Origin: Flavobacterium tegetincola DSM 22377
GTDB lineage: Bacteria; Bacteroidota; Bacteroidia; Flavobacteriales; Flavobacteriaceae
Assembly (NCBI RefSeq): GCF_000425485.1
Contig: NZ_KE384387.1
Span: 1 to 64,000, forward strand
DNA length: 64,000 nt
Direction: 5' to 3'
In this document: piece by piece, positions 7,305 to 15,268 of the stretch
Position numbering within the stretch: the stretch's first letter is position 1
Layout of the letters: every line of letters starts with the position of its first letter
Position numbers and translations under genes: made by a program
The notes under the pieces: model-generated
The model's input: only the letters and a program-made list of their open reading frames with translations
What the model was told of the DNA's origin: nothing
Databases searched by the model: none

Positions 7305-7410
7305 ATTGTTATCACGAAAGGCGGAGGGATTAGACCCAGCGAAGCCTTAGCAACCCTACTCCCGTAGAAGGTGCTACATTCTATTCCGATTTGTCGGAAA
7401 CAGATAACCC
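7305..7410 (+). ncRNA. SAM-I (S-box) riboswitch upstream of metH
   Basis: Closing stem P1 is formed by GTTATC (7308-7313) and GATAAC (7403-7408). Between them are the core segments GGCGGAGGGATTAGACCCAG, CGAAGCCTTAGCAACC and GGTGCTACATTC, in SAM-I order with the kink-turn and the four-way junction. It senses S-adenosylmethionine. A short hairpin with T run (7413-7435) follows. A second GATAACA at 7436-7442 could compete for the 5' P1 strand (TGTTATC, 7307-7313), a plausible expression platform. Confidence 0.93.
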
Positions 7411-7486
7411 CTGAGAAATTTTCTCTCTCTTTTTTGATAACATAATTTATTTTTTTTGAAGCGAAAGGCTTGCGAATTCTAGCAAT

Positions 7487-7556
7487 CCATGTTCCCGCTT
7501 TCGGCTTTATCTTTTATTTTTTAAAGAAAAAAATAAAAGGATACCGCCTCGATCGG
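7487..7556. repeat. Dispersed flavobacterial hairpin repeat, copy 1
   Basis: Consists of CCCGCTTTCGGCTTTATCTT, an AT-rich inverted repeat around TTTTTTAAAGAAAAAA, then AAAAGGATACCGCCTCGATC. The outer blocks (..GCTTTATCTTTT / AAAAGGATrCC..ATC) recur at 37175-37255 and 45377-45447. Non-coding, located in the metH leader. Confidence 0.6.
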
Positions 7557-7713
7557 GGCTACTTCAGAATCTACTCGCTCGAAGTGAATCTTCGTAAAAA
7601 AAGGGATTACTGAAAATTTAGTTCTTCCCATAATACCTTTACGGGTTTGTGCGATTTAAAAACAGTTTAATAAAAAACTTGGCGTCATAGCGTCTTAGAG
7701 GTGAAATAAAAAT

Positions 7714-8721
7714 ATGTCAAAAATAAAACAAGCTATACAAGAAAGAATCCTGGTCCTCGATGGAGCAATGGGAACCATGTTGCAACGCTACAACTTTTCC
7801 GAAGAAGATTTTAGAGGAACCCAATTCAAGGATTTTTCGTATTCTTTAAAAGGCAATAACGATTTGCTTTCCATAACCCAACCCGAAGCGGTGAAACAAG
7901 TGCATCGACTGTATTTTCAGGCAGGAGCGGATATTGTAGAAACCAATACTTTTTCTGGAACCACTATCGGAATGGCCGATTATCATTTGGAGGATTTTGT
8001 GTACGAACTCAACTACCAATCGGCAAAAATTGCACGGGAAGTGGCCGACGAATTTACAGACAAACCGCGATTTGTAGCAGGCTCCATTGGTCCAACCAAC
8101 AGAACGGCTTCGATGTCGCCCGATGTAAACGATCCTGGTTTTAGAGCTGTAGCTTTTGATGATTTACGAATCGCTTATAAGCAACAAGTGGAAGCTTTAA
8201 TCGATGGTGGTTGCGATGTTTTATTAGTCGAAACTATTTTTGACACCTTGAATGCGAAAGCCGCACTTTTTGCCATTGAAGAAGTGAAGGAAGAACGCAA
8301 TTCGGATATTCCTGTGATGGTTTCGGGTACAATAACGGATGCTTCCGGTCGAACTCTTTCGGGGCAAACGGTCGAAGCATTCCTGATTTCCATTCAACAC
8401 ATCGATTTGTTAAGCATCGGATTCAATTGTGCTTTAGGTGCCGACCAACTCAAGCCGTATTTAAAGCGATTGGCACATAATACCCAACTCAATATTTCGG
8501 CACATCCCAATGCAGGTTTGCCCAACGCTTTTGGCGAATACGATCAAACTCCAGAACAAATGCAGGCTTTGATAAAAGAATATTTGCAGGATAATTTAGT
8601 CAATATCATTGGGGGTTGCTGCGGAACCACACCGGAACACATACAATTAATTGCAGAAGTGGCGGCCCAATTTAACCCGAGAAGAAATGAGACACAAATT
8701 TCACAAATTGTCACGAATTAA
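7714..8721 (+). CDS. metH: MetH N-terminal module: homocysteine S-methyltransferase domain protein
   Basis: In flavobacteria cobalamin-dependent methionine synthase is commonly split. This 335-residue protein is the zinc/homocysteine-binding barrel. It starts KQAIQERILVLDGAMGTMLQ, includes the first zinc cysteine in GFNCALG and the paired cysteines in GGCCGTTPEH near the C-terminus. It passes homocysteine to the partner protein encoded next (8859-11957). The last ~12 residues (RRNETQISQIVTN) lie beyond the family end and are encoded by a copy of a dispersed repeat. It is first in an operon with the large metH subunit and metF, behind the SAM-I riboswitch. Confidence 0.95.
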   Translation: MSKIKQAIQERILVLDGAMGTMLQRYNFSEEDFRGTQFKDFSYSLKGNNDLLSITQPEAVKQVHRLYFQAGADIVETNTFSGTTIGMADYHLEDFVYELNYQSAKIAREVADEFTDKPRFVAGSIGPTNRTASMSPDVNDPGFRAVAFDDLRIAYKQQVEALIDGGCDVLLVETIFDTLNAKAALFAIEEVKEERNSDIPVMVSGTITDASGRTLSGQTVEAFLISIQHIDLLSIGFNCALGADQLKPYLKRLAHNTQLNISAHPNAGLPNAFGEYDQTPEQMQALIKEYLQDNLVNIIGGCCGTTPEHIQLIAEVAAQFNPRRNETQISQIVTN

Positions 8722-8848
8722 GCCAGATCAAAAATTTGTGCCAATTATTACAAAGTTGAATCGGTGCAAATCTGTGTAATCTGTGTAAAAAATATCGAGC
8801 AACTTTTTAAAACATAAAACTTCATGCTTTCCTGTCTTCACGGCAAAA
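8688..8848. repeat. Cluster of small dispersed repeats between the two metH genes
   Basis: Three units: an inverted copy of an (AATT)CGTGxAAATTTGTG-type unit at 8688-8720, overlapping the end of the first metH gene; GGTGCAAATCTGTGTAATCT at 8763-8782; and a GTCTTCACGGCAAAAT-type unit at 8833-8848. Related units occur at 39701-39723 and at 40464-40490, and a weaker one at 7681-7706. All lie just before or between genes. Confidence 0.5.
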
Positions 8849-8858
8849 TAAAAAATCT

Positions 8859-11800
8859 ATGTCAAAAACCAATAAAATAAATCTCCAACTATCAGGTCTT
8901 GAGCCACTTCTCGTGACTGAAGAATCCATATTTGTAAACGTAGGAGAGCGAACCAATGTAACGGGCTCACGCAAGTTTCTGCGGTTGATAAAGGAAGAAA
9001 AATACGAAGAAGCTTTAGATGTTGCCCGAAACCAAGTGGATGGTGGTGCTCAAATTATTGACATCAATATGGATGAGGGAATGCTGGATGGTGTTTTTGC
9101 CATGACCAAATTCCTAAACCTCATCGCTGCCGAACCAGATATTGCTCGAGTTCCCGTAATGATTGACAGTTCTAAATGGGAGATTATCGAAGCTGGATTG
9201 AAAGTAGTACAAGGAAAAGGAGTTGTTAATTCAATTTCCTTAAAAGAAGGAGAGGCAACGTTTATTCGGCAAGCAAAATTAATCAAGCGTTACGGTGCTG
9301 CTGTAATCGTAATGGCTTTTGACGAAAAAGGACAAGCAGATACGTATGAACGCCGCATTAAAATATGTAAACGTAGTTATGATATCCTTGTAGATGTGGT
9401 TAAATTTCCTCGGCAAGACATCATTTTTGACCCGAATATATTTCCCGTTGCAACGGGGATGGAAGAACACAAATTAAATGCAGTCGACTTTTTTCGGGCA
9501 ACTAAATGGATTCGGGAAAACCTGCCGTATGCCAATATTTCTGGTGGCGTAAGTAATGTGTCGTTCTCGTTTAGAGGAAATGATAAAGTACGGGAAGCCA
9601 TGCATTCGGCATTTTTGTACCATGCCATTCAAAACGGAATGACCATGGGAATTGTCAATCCGGAAATGCTAGAGATTTACGATCAAATTGATAAAGAATT
9701 ACTGGATTGCGTAGAAGATGTGCTTTTTAATAGACGAGACGATGCAACGGAACGTCTTTTGGATTTAGCAGAAAGTTTTAAAGGAATCGTTTCCCACCTT
9801 TCAGGGGGGATTAAGGGGGGGCTTGAATGGAGAAGTGGTACAGTCCAAGAACGTATTACTTATTCTTTAGTAAAAGGGATTGATGCATTTATTGAAGAAG
9901 ACGCCGAAGAAGCTCGAATCCAATCCCGAAAAGCAATTGAAGTAATCGAAGTAAACTTAATGACGGGTATGAATGTCGTGGGGGACTTATTTGGTAGCGG
10001 AAAAATGTTTTTGCCACAAGTAGTGAAATCGGCTCGGGTGATGAAAAAAGCAGTGGCGTATTTGCTACCTTTTATAAGCCCCCCAACCCCCAAAGGGGGA
10101 GTTAAAAATGCACAGCATTGGGCTACAGCCAATCCGTATTCATATGAAAGATTGAAGAAGTTTGCCGTTAACATGCGTCATCAACCTACTAAAGCGGAAG
10201 CTGTTTTATGGGAAGCATTGAGTGGTAAAAAGTTGGAAGGCTTTAAATTTCGAAGACAACACATCATAGGGAATTACATCGCCGATTTTATTTGTCTAAA
10301 ACATAACTTAATTGTTGAAGTGGATGGCTCAATTCATCAATTACCCGAGAACCAAATCAGTGATGCAGAGCGAACCAAATGGTTACTTGCGGAAGGGTAT
10401 AAAGTAGTTCGTTTTACCAATCAAGAAGTATTGGTGGAGTTGGAAATGGTTTTGAATGAAATCCATCATGTACTTACGGCTACCCCTTCGGGGGCTGGGG
10501 GGCAAGGAAAAGTCCTAATGGCAACCGTAAAAGGGGACGTACATGACATTGGTAAAAATATTGTCGCGGTGGTTTTGGCGTGCAACAATTTTGAAATTAT
10601 CGATTTGGGAGTAATGGTTCCGCCGGAAAAAATTATTGAAGTTGCCGTTCGGGAAAATGTAGACATCATTGGGTTGAGTGGCTTGATCACGCCTTCGCTA
10701 GATGAGATGGTTTATTTGGCAAAGGAAATGGACAAACTCAACATCAAAATCCCTATCATGATTGGTGGTGCTACAACATCTCGAGCCCATACTGCAGTGA
10801 AAATTGCACCGGAATACAAGGAAACCGTGGTGCATGTTAATGATGCTTCGCGAGCGGTAACGGTAGCGAGTAATTTGCTGCAAAGCGAAACCAAAACGGG
10901 CTATGTGAAAGCCATTCGGGAGGAATATGATGCTCTTCGAGATGGATATTTGAATCGGGCAAGGGAGAAAAAATACTTGTCTATTGAGCAAGCTCGCAAG
11001 AATAAATTAAAGCTAGATTGGGAAAATTTCACACCGAAGAAACCCAACTTCATCGGTACTCAAACTATTTCGGTGGCGTTGGACACATTAGTAGATTTTA
11101 TCGATTGGACGCCCTTTTTCCAGTCGTGGCAGTTGTTTGGAAAGTATCCAGCGTTGCTAACCGATGCAATTGTAGGAGAGGAAGCCACTGCATTATTTGC
11201 AGACGCACAAAATATGTTGGCACAAATGGTTAGCGAGAAATGGGTGGAAGCCAAAGGGGTCATAGGTATTTTCCCAGCAAATACGGTTAATGATGATGAC
11301 ATAGTTTTAGGCCCCTCAATCCCCAAAGGGGAAGTTAGTAAATCGGAGGTGCTGTTTTTGACTTTGCGTCAACAATCGCAAAAAACCGCGGGTGCTCCAA
11401 ACAAAGCTTTGGCAGATTACATTGCTCCATTGGAATCAGGGAAGCAAGATTACATAGGGTGTTTTTGCGTGACCACCGGTTTTGGGGTGGATGAAAAAGC
11501 GGCGGAGTTTGAGAAAAACATGGACGACTACAATTCGATTATGGTGAAAGCCCTGGCCGATCGTTTGGCGGAAGCCTTAGCGGAATATTTGCATTTAAAA
11601 GTTAGAACAGAAATTTGGGGTTATGATGTCGAGGAAACTTTGAGTAATACCGATTTGATTTCCGAGAAATACAAAGGCATTCGTCCGGCTCCAGGCTATC
11701 CTGCTTGTCCGGATCATTTGGAGAAACCTACGATTTTCAAACTTTTAGATGTGGTGCATCAAATTGGCGTTAAGCTAACCGAAAGCATGGCAATGTGGCC

Positions 11801-11957
11801 CGCTTCGTCTGTGTCGGGATATTATTTTGGTCATCCCGAAAGTAAGTATTTTGGCTTGGGAAAAATCAAACAGGACCAAGTCAAAGATTATGCCAAGAGA
11901 AGAGGCATCGCTATAGAAGAAGCAACAAAATGGTTATCGCCCAATATATCCGAATAG
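8859..11957 (+). CDS. metH: MetH C-terminal module (folate, B12 and activation domains) with an inserted DUF559 nuclease domain
   Basis: Transfers methyl from methyltetrahydrofolate to homocysteine via cobalamin. Domains in order: pterin-binding ([20 protein letters not shown], residues ~25-290); cobalamin cap helices (~310-405); an inserted DUF559/Vsr-like endonuclease domain (~407-548); B12-binding Rossmann domain with [12 protein letters not shown] (the DxHxxG cobalt-ligand motif, near residue 560); and the SAM-dependent activation domain ending [12 protein letters not shown].... Without the insert the length would be ~890 residues, normal for this module. The insert falls exactly in the flexible linker between cap and Rossmann domain, and both sides resume family sequence (AVAYLLPFI | [11 protein letters not shown]). 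Two further repeat-derived insertions (nt ~9801-9826 and 11311-11334) are also in frame. Whether the chimera still works is unknown. Confidence 0.95.
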   Translation: MSKTNKINLQLSGLEPLLVTEESIFVNVGERTNVTGSRKFLRLIKEEKYEEALDVARNQVDGGAQIIDINMDEGMLDGVFAMTKFLNLIAAEPDIARVPVMIDSSKWEIIEAGLKVVQGKGVVNSISLKEGEATFIRQAKLIKRYGAAVIVMAFDEKGQADTYERRIKICKRSYDILVDVVKFPRQDIIFDPNIFPVATGMEEHKLNAVDFFRATKWIRENLPYANISGGVSNVSFSFRGNDKVREAMHSAFLYHAIQNGMTMGIVNPEMLEIYDQIDKELLDCVEDVLFNRRDDATERLLDLAESFKGIVSHLSGGIKGGLEWRSGTVQERITYSLVKGIDAFIEEDAEEARIQSRKAIEVIEVNLMTGMNVVGDLFGSGKMFLPQVVKSARVMKKAVAYLLPFISPPTPKGGVKNAQHWATANPYSYERLKKFAVNMRHQPTKAEAVLWEALSGKKLEGFKFRRQHIIGNYIADFICLKHNLIVEVDGSIHQLPENQISDAERTKWLLAEGYKVVRFTNQEVLVELEMVLNEIHHVLTATPSGAGGQGKVLMATVKGDVHDIGKNIVAVVLACNNFEIIDLGVMVPPEKIIEVAVRENVDIIGLSGLITPSLDEMVYLAKEMDKLNIKIPIMIGGATTSRAHTAVKIAPEYKETVVHVNDASRAVTVASNLLQSETKTGYVKAIREEYDALRDGYLNRAREKKYLSIEQARKNKLKLDWENFTPKKPNFIGTQTISVALDTLVDFIDWTPFFQSWQLFGKYPALLTDAIVGEEATALFADAQNMLAQMVSEKWVEAKGVIGIFPANTVNDDDIVLGPSIPKGEVSKSEVLFLTLRQQSQKTAGAPNKALADYIAPLESGKQDYIGCFCVTTGFGVDEKAAEFEKNMDDYNSIMVKALADRLAEALAEYLHLKVRTEIWGYDVEETLSNTDLISEKYKGIRPAPGYPACPDHLEKPTIFKLLDVVHQIGVKLTESMAMWPASSVSGYYFGHPESKYFGLGKIKQDQVKDYAKRRGIAIEEATKWLSPNISE
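9801..9826 (-). repeat. GC-rich repeat insertion in metH (related subtype)
   Basis: The plus strand reads GGGGGGATTAAGGGGGGGC, encoding SGGIKGGLE in a position where the family has a short charged linker. Read on the minus strand it starts GCCCCCCC..TTAATCCCCCC, a C-block/spacer/C-block design like the DUF559 end repeats. Its second half differs from theirs. Confidence 0.5.
10078..10101 (+). repeat. Left inverted repeat of the DUF559 element
   Basis: A 24-nt sequence of the form GC6 AA C5 AAA G5 AG. It is matched at 21 of 24 positions by the reverse complement of 10480-10503. It encodes the PPTPKGG stretch of the chimeric protein and can itself fold (CCCCC with GGGGG). Confidence 0.8.
10480..10503 (-). 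repeat. Right inverted repeat of the DUF559 element
   Basis: Reverse complement of the left repeat with three differences. It encodes TPSGAGGQ directly before the B12-domain sequence [11 protein letters not shown]. Confidence 0.8.
11311..11334 (+). repeat. Solo copy of the DUF559-element end repeat in metH
   Basis: 24 nt long and in frame, encoding GPSIPKGE. It matches the left element repeat at 21 of 24 positions (differences at positions 6, 10 and 22) but has no DUF559 gene beside it. It sits in a surface-loop position of the activation domain. Confidence 0.7.
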
Positions 11958-12024
11958 AATAAGTGAAAAAGTTTAATATTCTTCGATTAATCTTTAAATT
12001 TAAACAAAACAAAAAATAAAAGAT

Positions 12025-12627
12025 ATGAAAGCAATTTACACACGTTATGAAACGTCAAATTTATTAGAAAATTTTGGTGAAGATGTCGTTCATTTTCAAA
12101 TTTATTTCAAAACGGACGAGTTACCCGAGGTAGCTATAGGTGTTTTATTTCCTTATTCTGCATTAATAAAATTTGTTAGAGAAGCGAATCCGCCCGTTTA
12201 TGAATATCTCACTCAAATCCGCAGTTCTATGGCAGGATACGGACCAAAAGAAACGAAAGTTTTGGCGCAAATGGAAGAGGAAGGTTTCGATTTAGAGCCT
12301 TTACTAAAAGAGTATTTTTATAGTAAAGATACACTATTTGTTTCCCAACATTTAGAATGGGTTGAACGAATGAATGCCCCGAAAGCACAAGAACAGGCGG
12401 GCGTATTTTTAGAACAAATCACTGATCAACTTGGTGAGAGTTATGCAAGTGAACAAATAAAATGGGATAAATTTATAGATGAGTTAGATCAAACCATTCA
12501 TGAGGTTACCTTTCGTTATTATCCCGAAATATTTGAAAACGGACCCGAGAAAATCGAAGCGTATAGAAATGCATTATATTTCGTAACTACAAGTTTTGCA
12601 AGTAGAATCGATAAAATTTTAAAATAA
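12025..12627 (+). CDS. Unknown protein in the met operon
   Basis: A 200-residue soluble protein with no signal peptide or membrane segment, starting MKAIYTRYETSNLLENFGED. It is acidic and looks mainly helical. I do not recognise the family. It lies 67 bp after metH and 9 bp before the GTG start of metF, so it is probably co-transcribed under the SAM-I riboswitch. A role in methyl transfer or folate metabolism would be a guess. It may simply be a cargo gene that slipped between metH and metF. Confidence 0.75.
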   Translation: MKAIYTRYETSNLLENFGEDVVHFQIYFKTDELPEVAIGVLFPYSALIKFVREANPPVYEYLTQIRSSMAGYGPKETKVLAQMEEEGFDLEPLLKEYFYSKDTLFVSQHLEWVERMNAPKAQEQAGVFLEQITDQLGESYASEQIKWDKFIDELDQTIHEVTFRYYPEIFENGPEKIEAYRNALYFVTTSFASRIDKILK

Positions 12628-12636
12628 GACTAGAAA

Positions 12637-13593
12637 GTGAAAGTAACCGAACACATCACCCAAGCCAACGGAAAGCCGCTATTTTCGTTTGAGATTCTTC
12701 CGCCTTTAAAAGGACAAAACATCCAGTCTATTTTTGATAGTATCGACCCATTAATTGAGTTCAAGCCGCCATTTATTGACGTGACTTACCACCGGGAAGA
12801 ATATGAATACAAGGAGTTGCCTAGCGGATTGTTGCAAAAACGAATCGTGAAAAAGCGACCAGGAACGGTGGGTATTTGTGCCGCCATTCAGAATAAATAC
12901 CAAGTGGATGCTATACCACACATTTTATGTGGCGGATTTTCTAAGGAAGACACCGAGAATTTCTTGATTGATATGGACTTTCTGGGTATTGATAATGTAG
13001 TGGCTCTTCGCGGGGACGCGGTAAAAAGTGAAACCTATTTTAAGGCGGAGAAAGAAGGAAACCAGTATGCAAGCGAATTGGTAACACAAATTGCCAACCT
13101 GAACAACGGAATTTACTTGGATGAGGAGTTGCAAAATTCCTGTTGTACCAATTTTTGCATTGGCGTGGCGGGATATCCGGAAAAACACATGGAAGCACCT
13201 AGTTTGGACAGCGACATTCATTTCTTGAAACAAAAAATTAAAAATGGTGCGACGTATATCATCACTCAAATGTTTTTTGATAACCAAAAATTCTTTGATT
13301 TTGTGGCCAAATGCAGAGCGGAAGGAATCACGGTTCCTATTATTCCGGGATTGAAACCCATTGCTACCAAGAAACAACTCAACTTGATTCCGCATCGTTT
13401 TAAGGTAGACTTGCCGGATGAGTTGATCATGGAAGTAGTTCGAGCAAGTACCTCTGAAGCGGTGAAACAGGTGGGTATTGAATGGTGTATTGAACAAAGC
13501 AAGGAATTGATTAAGGCAGGAATCCCCATCCTGCATTACTACTCGATGGGAAAAGCAGCGAATATCAAAGCAATTGCGAAGGCAGTTTTTTAA
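12637..13593 (+). CDS. metF: 5,10-methylenetetrahydrofolate reductase
   Basis: Reduces methylene-THF to methyl-THF, the methyl donor for MetH. The 318-residue TIM-barrel flavoprotein starts at GTG 12637 (KVTEHITQANGKPLFSFEIL). It has the catalytic Glu in FSFEILPP, the folate/FAD segments DVTYHREE and NVVALRGDA, the Gln in ATYIITQMFFD, and PIIPGLKPI. The C-terminus AKAVF* runs directly into a relic of the SAM-II leader. It is last in the metH-metF operon. No clear terminator follows. Confidence 0.96.
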   Translation: MKVTEHITQANGKPLFSFEILPPLKGQNIQSIFDSIDPLIEFKPPFIDVTYHREEYEYKELPSGLLQKRIVKKRPGTVGICAAIQNKYQVDAIPHILCGGFSKEDTENFLIDMDFLGIDNVVALRGDAVKSETYFKAEKEGNQYASELVTQIANLNNGIYLDEELQNSCCTNFCIGVAGYPEKHMEAPSLDSDIHFLKQKIKNGATYIITQMFFDNQKFFDFVAKCRAEGITVPIIPGLKPIATKKQLNLIPHRFKVDLPDELIMEVVRASTSEAVKQVGIEWCIEQSKELIKAGIPILHYYSMGKAANIKAIAKAVF

Positions 13594-13700
13594 TGAGGTT
13601 GCAATAAGTCAAATTTTTCCTCTCGATATTAACGTGAAAACATGTAAAGCGAATTGGACTTGAATCGGCAAAAAAGATTTTTTTTGAAAACTTTATTCTT
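13591..13700 (-). other. Truncated antisense copy of the metK SAM-II leader
   Basis: Read on the minus strand this stretch aligns with the metK leader over roughly 110-120 bp: the AATAAAGTTTT block, a degraded promoter (TACATGTTTT instead of TACATTTG), GAGAGGAAAAATTTGACTTA, TTGCAACCTCATTAAAAAA. It then stops. The final GCTAAAG of the aptamer is replaced by antisense metF coding sequence. It would have controlled a minus-strand gene now lost. As it stands it is probably a non-functional relic. Confidence 0.65.
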
Positions 13701-13949
13701 TGTCATTTTTAAATCGTTTAAATGTCACAATTGTGCTGAATAGACAATTTTTAAAAGTCTATTTCTCAGTAGAAATGATAGATCTTAGCAGCATTTTGAA
13801 AGCGATCAGATTTGGCATCACCACAAAAAATTAGACCTGCACGATATGAACGACCATAAAAAAGTAGACTATAGCGAATCTAATGTAATTTATTGCACAC
13901 AAGGCTGTTAAAATTACTATAAAAGTATTTATGTAAGTAAGATTTTTAC
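13701..13949. other. Intergenic remnant between metF and the next gene
   Basis: No complete gene. A short open stretch ending at 13910 reads HFESDQIWHHHKKLDLHD then VDYSESNVIYCTQGC and stop, preceded by a stop codon. It may be the 3' tail of a lost gene, but I cannot assign it. Confidence 0.35.
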
Positions 13950-13957
13950 TATTTTTG
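13950..13957 (+). promoter_or_regulatory. -7 element upstream of the 13980 T9SS gene
   Basis: TATTTTTG fits TAnnTTTG and lies 22 bp before the ATG. The -33 element is not clear. Confidence 0.45.
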
Positions 13958-13979
13958 GAACTAACTTAAATTAATTATT

Positions 13980-14879
13980 ATGAAAAAAATTCTACTTTCA
14001 GTTGCATTTTTAGCCTCACTTGGTCTTAGTGCACAAACGACAATTTTCGAAGATTCTTTTGAAACGTATCCAAATTTTGCTAAGGCAAATATTGGAAACT
14101 GGACATTATTGGATCTTGATGGACTTTTGACTTATGGAGTTGAACAAGGCACTCCCGCTACATCTGTTGTTTTTGCAAATTCAGGAACAGCAATGGCTTA
14201 TTTTGTTATGAATTCTAGTGCTGCAGTTCCTGTTTTAGATGCTACGGCATGGTCAGGAAAGACGGGTGCAAAATGTATGGCTGCAATGGCAGGTATTCCA
14301 GTAGCACCAATTAATTCGAACAATGATTATCTAATTTCTCCGCAAATCCAATTGGGAACTGCTGGTAACTTAGTTAAATTTTGGGCAAAAGGAATTAGTA
14401 CAGCATACCCAGAAAAATTTAGAGTTGGTGTTTCTACAACAGGAACGGCTGCAACTAATTTTACAATGATTACGCCAACTGCGGGAGTAACACCTACTAC
14501 ATCTTGGGTAGAATATTCTTATAACTTAGATGCTTACCAAGGGCAAAACGTGTACATTGCTATCCAATGCGTTTCTGTTGATGCATTTTCTTTATTGATT
14601 GACGATTTTAAAGTAACAGCTACTACGCTTTCTACTGATACTTTCTTTAAAAAGAATTTTGCTGTTTTTCCAAATCCTGCGACTGACGTAATTAAAATTT
14701 CAAATGTAAACGGTCTTGATGTTACAAGTTCAACAATTACAGATATTAATGGAAGAACAATAAAACAAGTGAATTCGGCTGTTGAGTCTATCAATGTAAG
14801 TGACTTGAATGCTGGAATTTATATTCTAACAATTAAAACGTCTAACGGTGAAGGTGTAACGAAATTCGTTAAAAACTAA
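13980..14879 (+). CDS. T9SS type A cargo protein with a choice-of-anchor/adhesin domain
   Basis: A 299-residue secreted protein. The signal peptide MKKILLSVAFLASLGLSAQ is followed by a domain starting TTIFEDSFETYPNF and containing NDYLISPQIQLG and SFLLIDDFKV-like strands, typical of the choice-of-anchor J/cleaved-adhesin fold (a jelly-roll). The C-terminal ~75 residues (FAVFPNPATDVIKISNV... LNAGIYILTIKT... KFVKN) are a type A T9SS sorting signal. Surface or secreted, ligand unknown. It is a single gene followed by a clear terminator. Confidence 0.85.
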   Translation: MKKILLSVAFLASLGLSAQTTIFEDSFETYPNFAKANIGNWTLLDLDGLLTYGVEQGTPATSVVFANSGTAMAYFVMNSSAAVPVLDATAWSGKTGAKCMAAMAGIPVAPINSNNDYLISPQIQLGTAGNLVKFWAKGISTAYPEKFRVGVSTTGTAATNFTMITPTAGVTPTTSWVEYSYNLDAYQGQNVYIAIQCVSVDAFSLLIDDFKVTATTLSTDTFFKKNFAVFPNPATDVIKISNVNGLDVTSSTITDINGRTIKQVNSAVESINVSDLNAGIYILTIKTSNGEGVTKFVKN

Positions 14880-14905
14880 AAAGAGTTTCTCTTTTACACA
14901 TTAAG

Positions 14906-14933
14906 AAGCCCAATATTTATTGGGCTTTTTTTA
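14906..14933 (+). terminator. Terminator after the 13980 T9SS gene
   Basis: Stem AAGCCCA/TGGGCTT with an 8-nt loop and a T run. Confidence 0.8.
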
Positions 14934-15268
14934 TGGGCTAAAGTGTAGACATTCAAATGCACAATAGTTGCTACAAGTTTATAATTCTGATTGTGTATAT
15001 TCTGATATAAAATCGAATCACGTAAAATGATTTTCCTTCACTGCGAAATGACTATGCAGCGTTCCAAAATGAATTTTTTACCAAGGAAAAATGATTCTTC
15101 ATTATGGTAAAATAAATTTTAAATTTGCATAAAATACTTTCGAGACTTCTATTTAATTTTCTAAGTATCAAAAATTAGAGACTTAGCCAACTTTGTTAAC
15201 GCTATCGGGTCTCCTACGGAATGACAAATAACTACGAAGATGCAAATAAAAAAAACAATTATTACCAT
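14934..15268. other. Intergenic region, nothing assigned
   Basis: AT-rich with no gene or structured RNA recognised. A stretch near 15200-15230 (ATCGGGTCTCCTACGGAATG) resembles short dispersed intergenic sequences common in flavobacteria. Confidence 0.4.

Larger units (their letters stand above)
10078..10503 (+). mobile_element. DUF559 (Vsr-like endonuclease) element inserted in frame in metH
   Basis: A 426-bp (142-codon) insertion bounded by 24-bp inverted repeats. The inner sequence is a complete-looking DUF559 domain: [74 protein letters not shown], then a C-terminal helix. The PD-(D/E)xK-like residues (the D of IADF, the E of VEVDG, the following H) are present, so nuclease activity is possible. 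The insert length is a multiple of three and contains no stop, so the host reading frame is kept. There are no intein splice motifs. An internal in-frame ATG at NMRHQ could allow separate expression. Confidence 0.8.

Noticed and set aside
10078..10503. The insertion in metH as an intein
   Set aside because: No Cys/Ser start, no His-Asn end and no nucleophile at the +1 position. The domain is DUF559-like, not a Hint domain.
7714..11957. Two metH reading frames as a frameshifted single gene
   Set aside because: The split after the homocysteine-binding barrel is a common arrangement in flavobacteria, the second gene has its own start and the spacer is 137 bp.
12925..13536. A 203-aa minus-strand frame opposite metF
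   Set aside because: It is the antisense shadow of a well-conserved metF gene.
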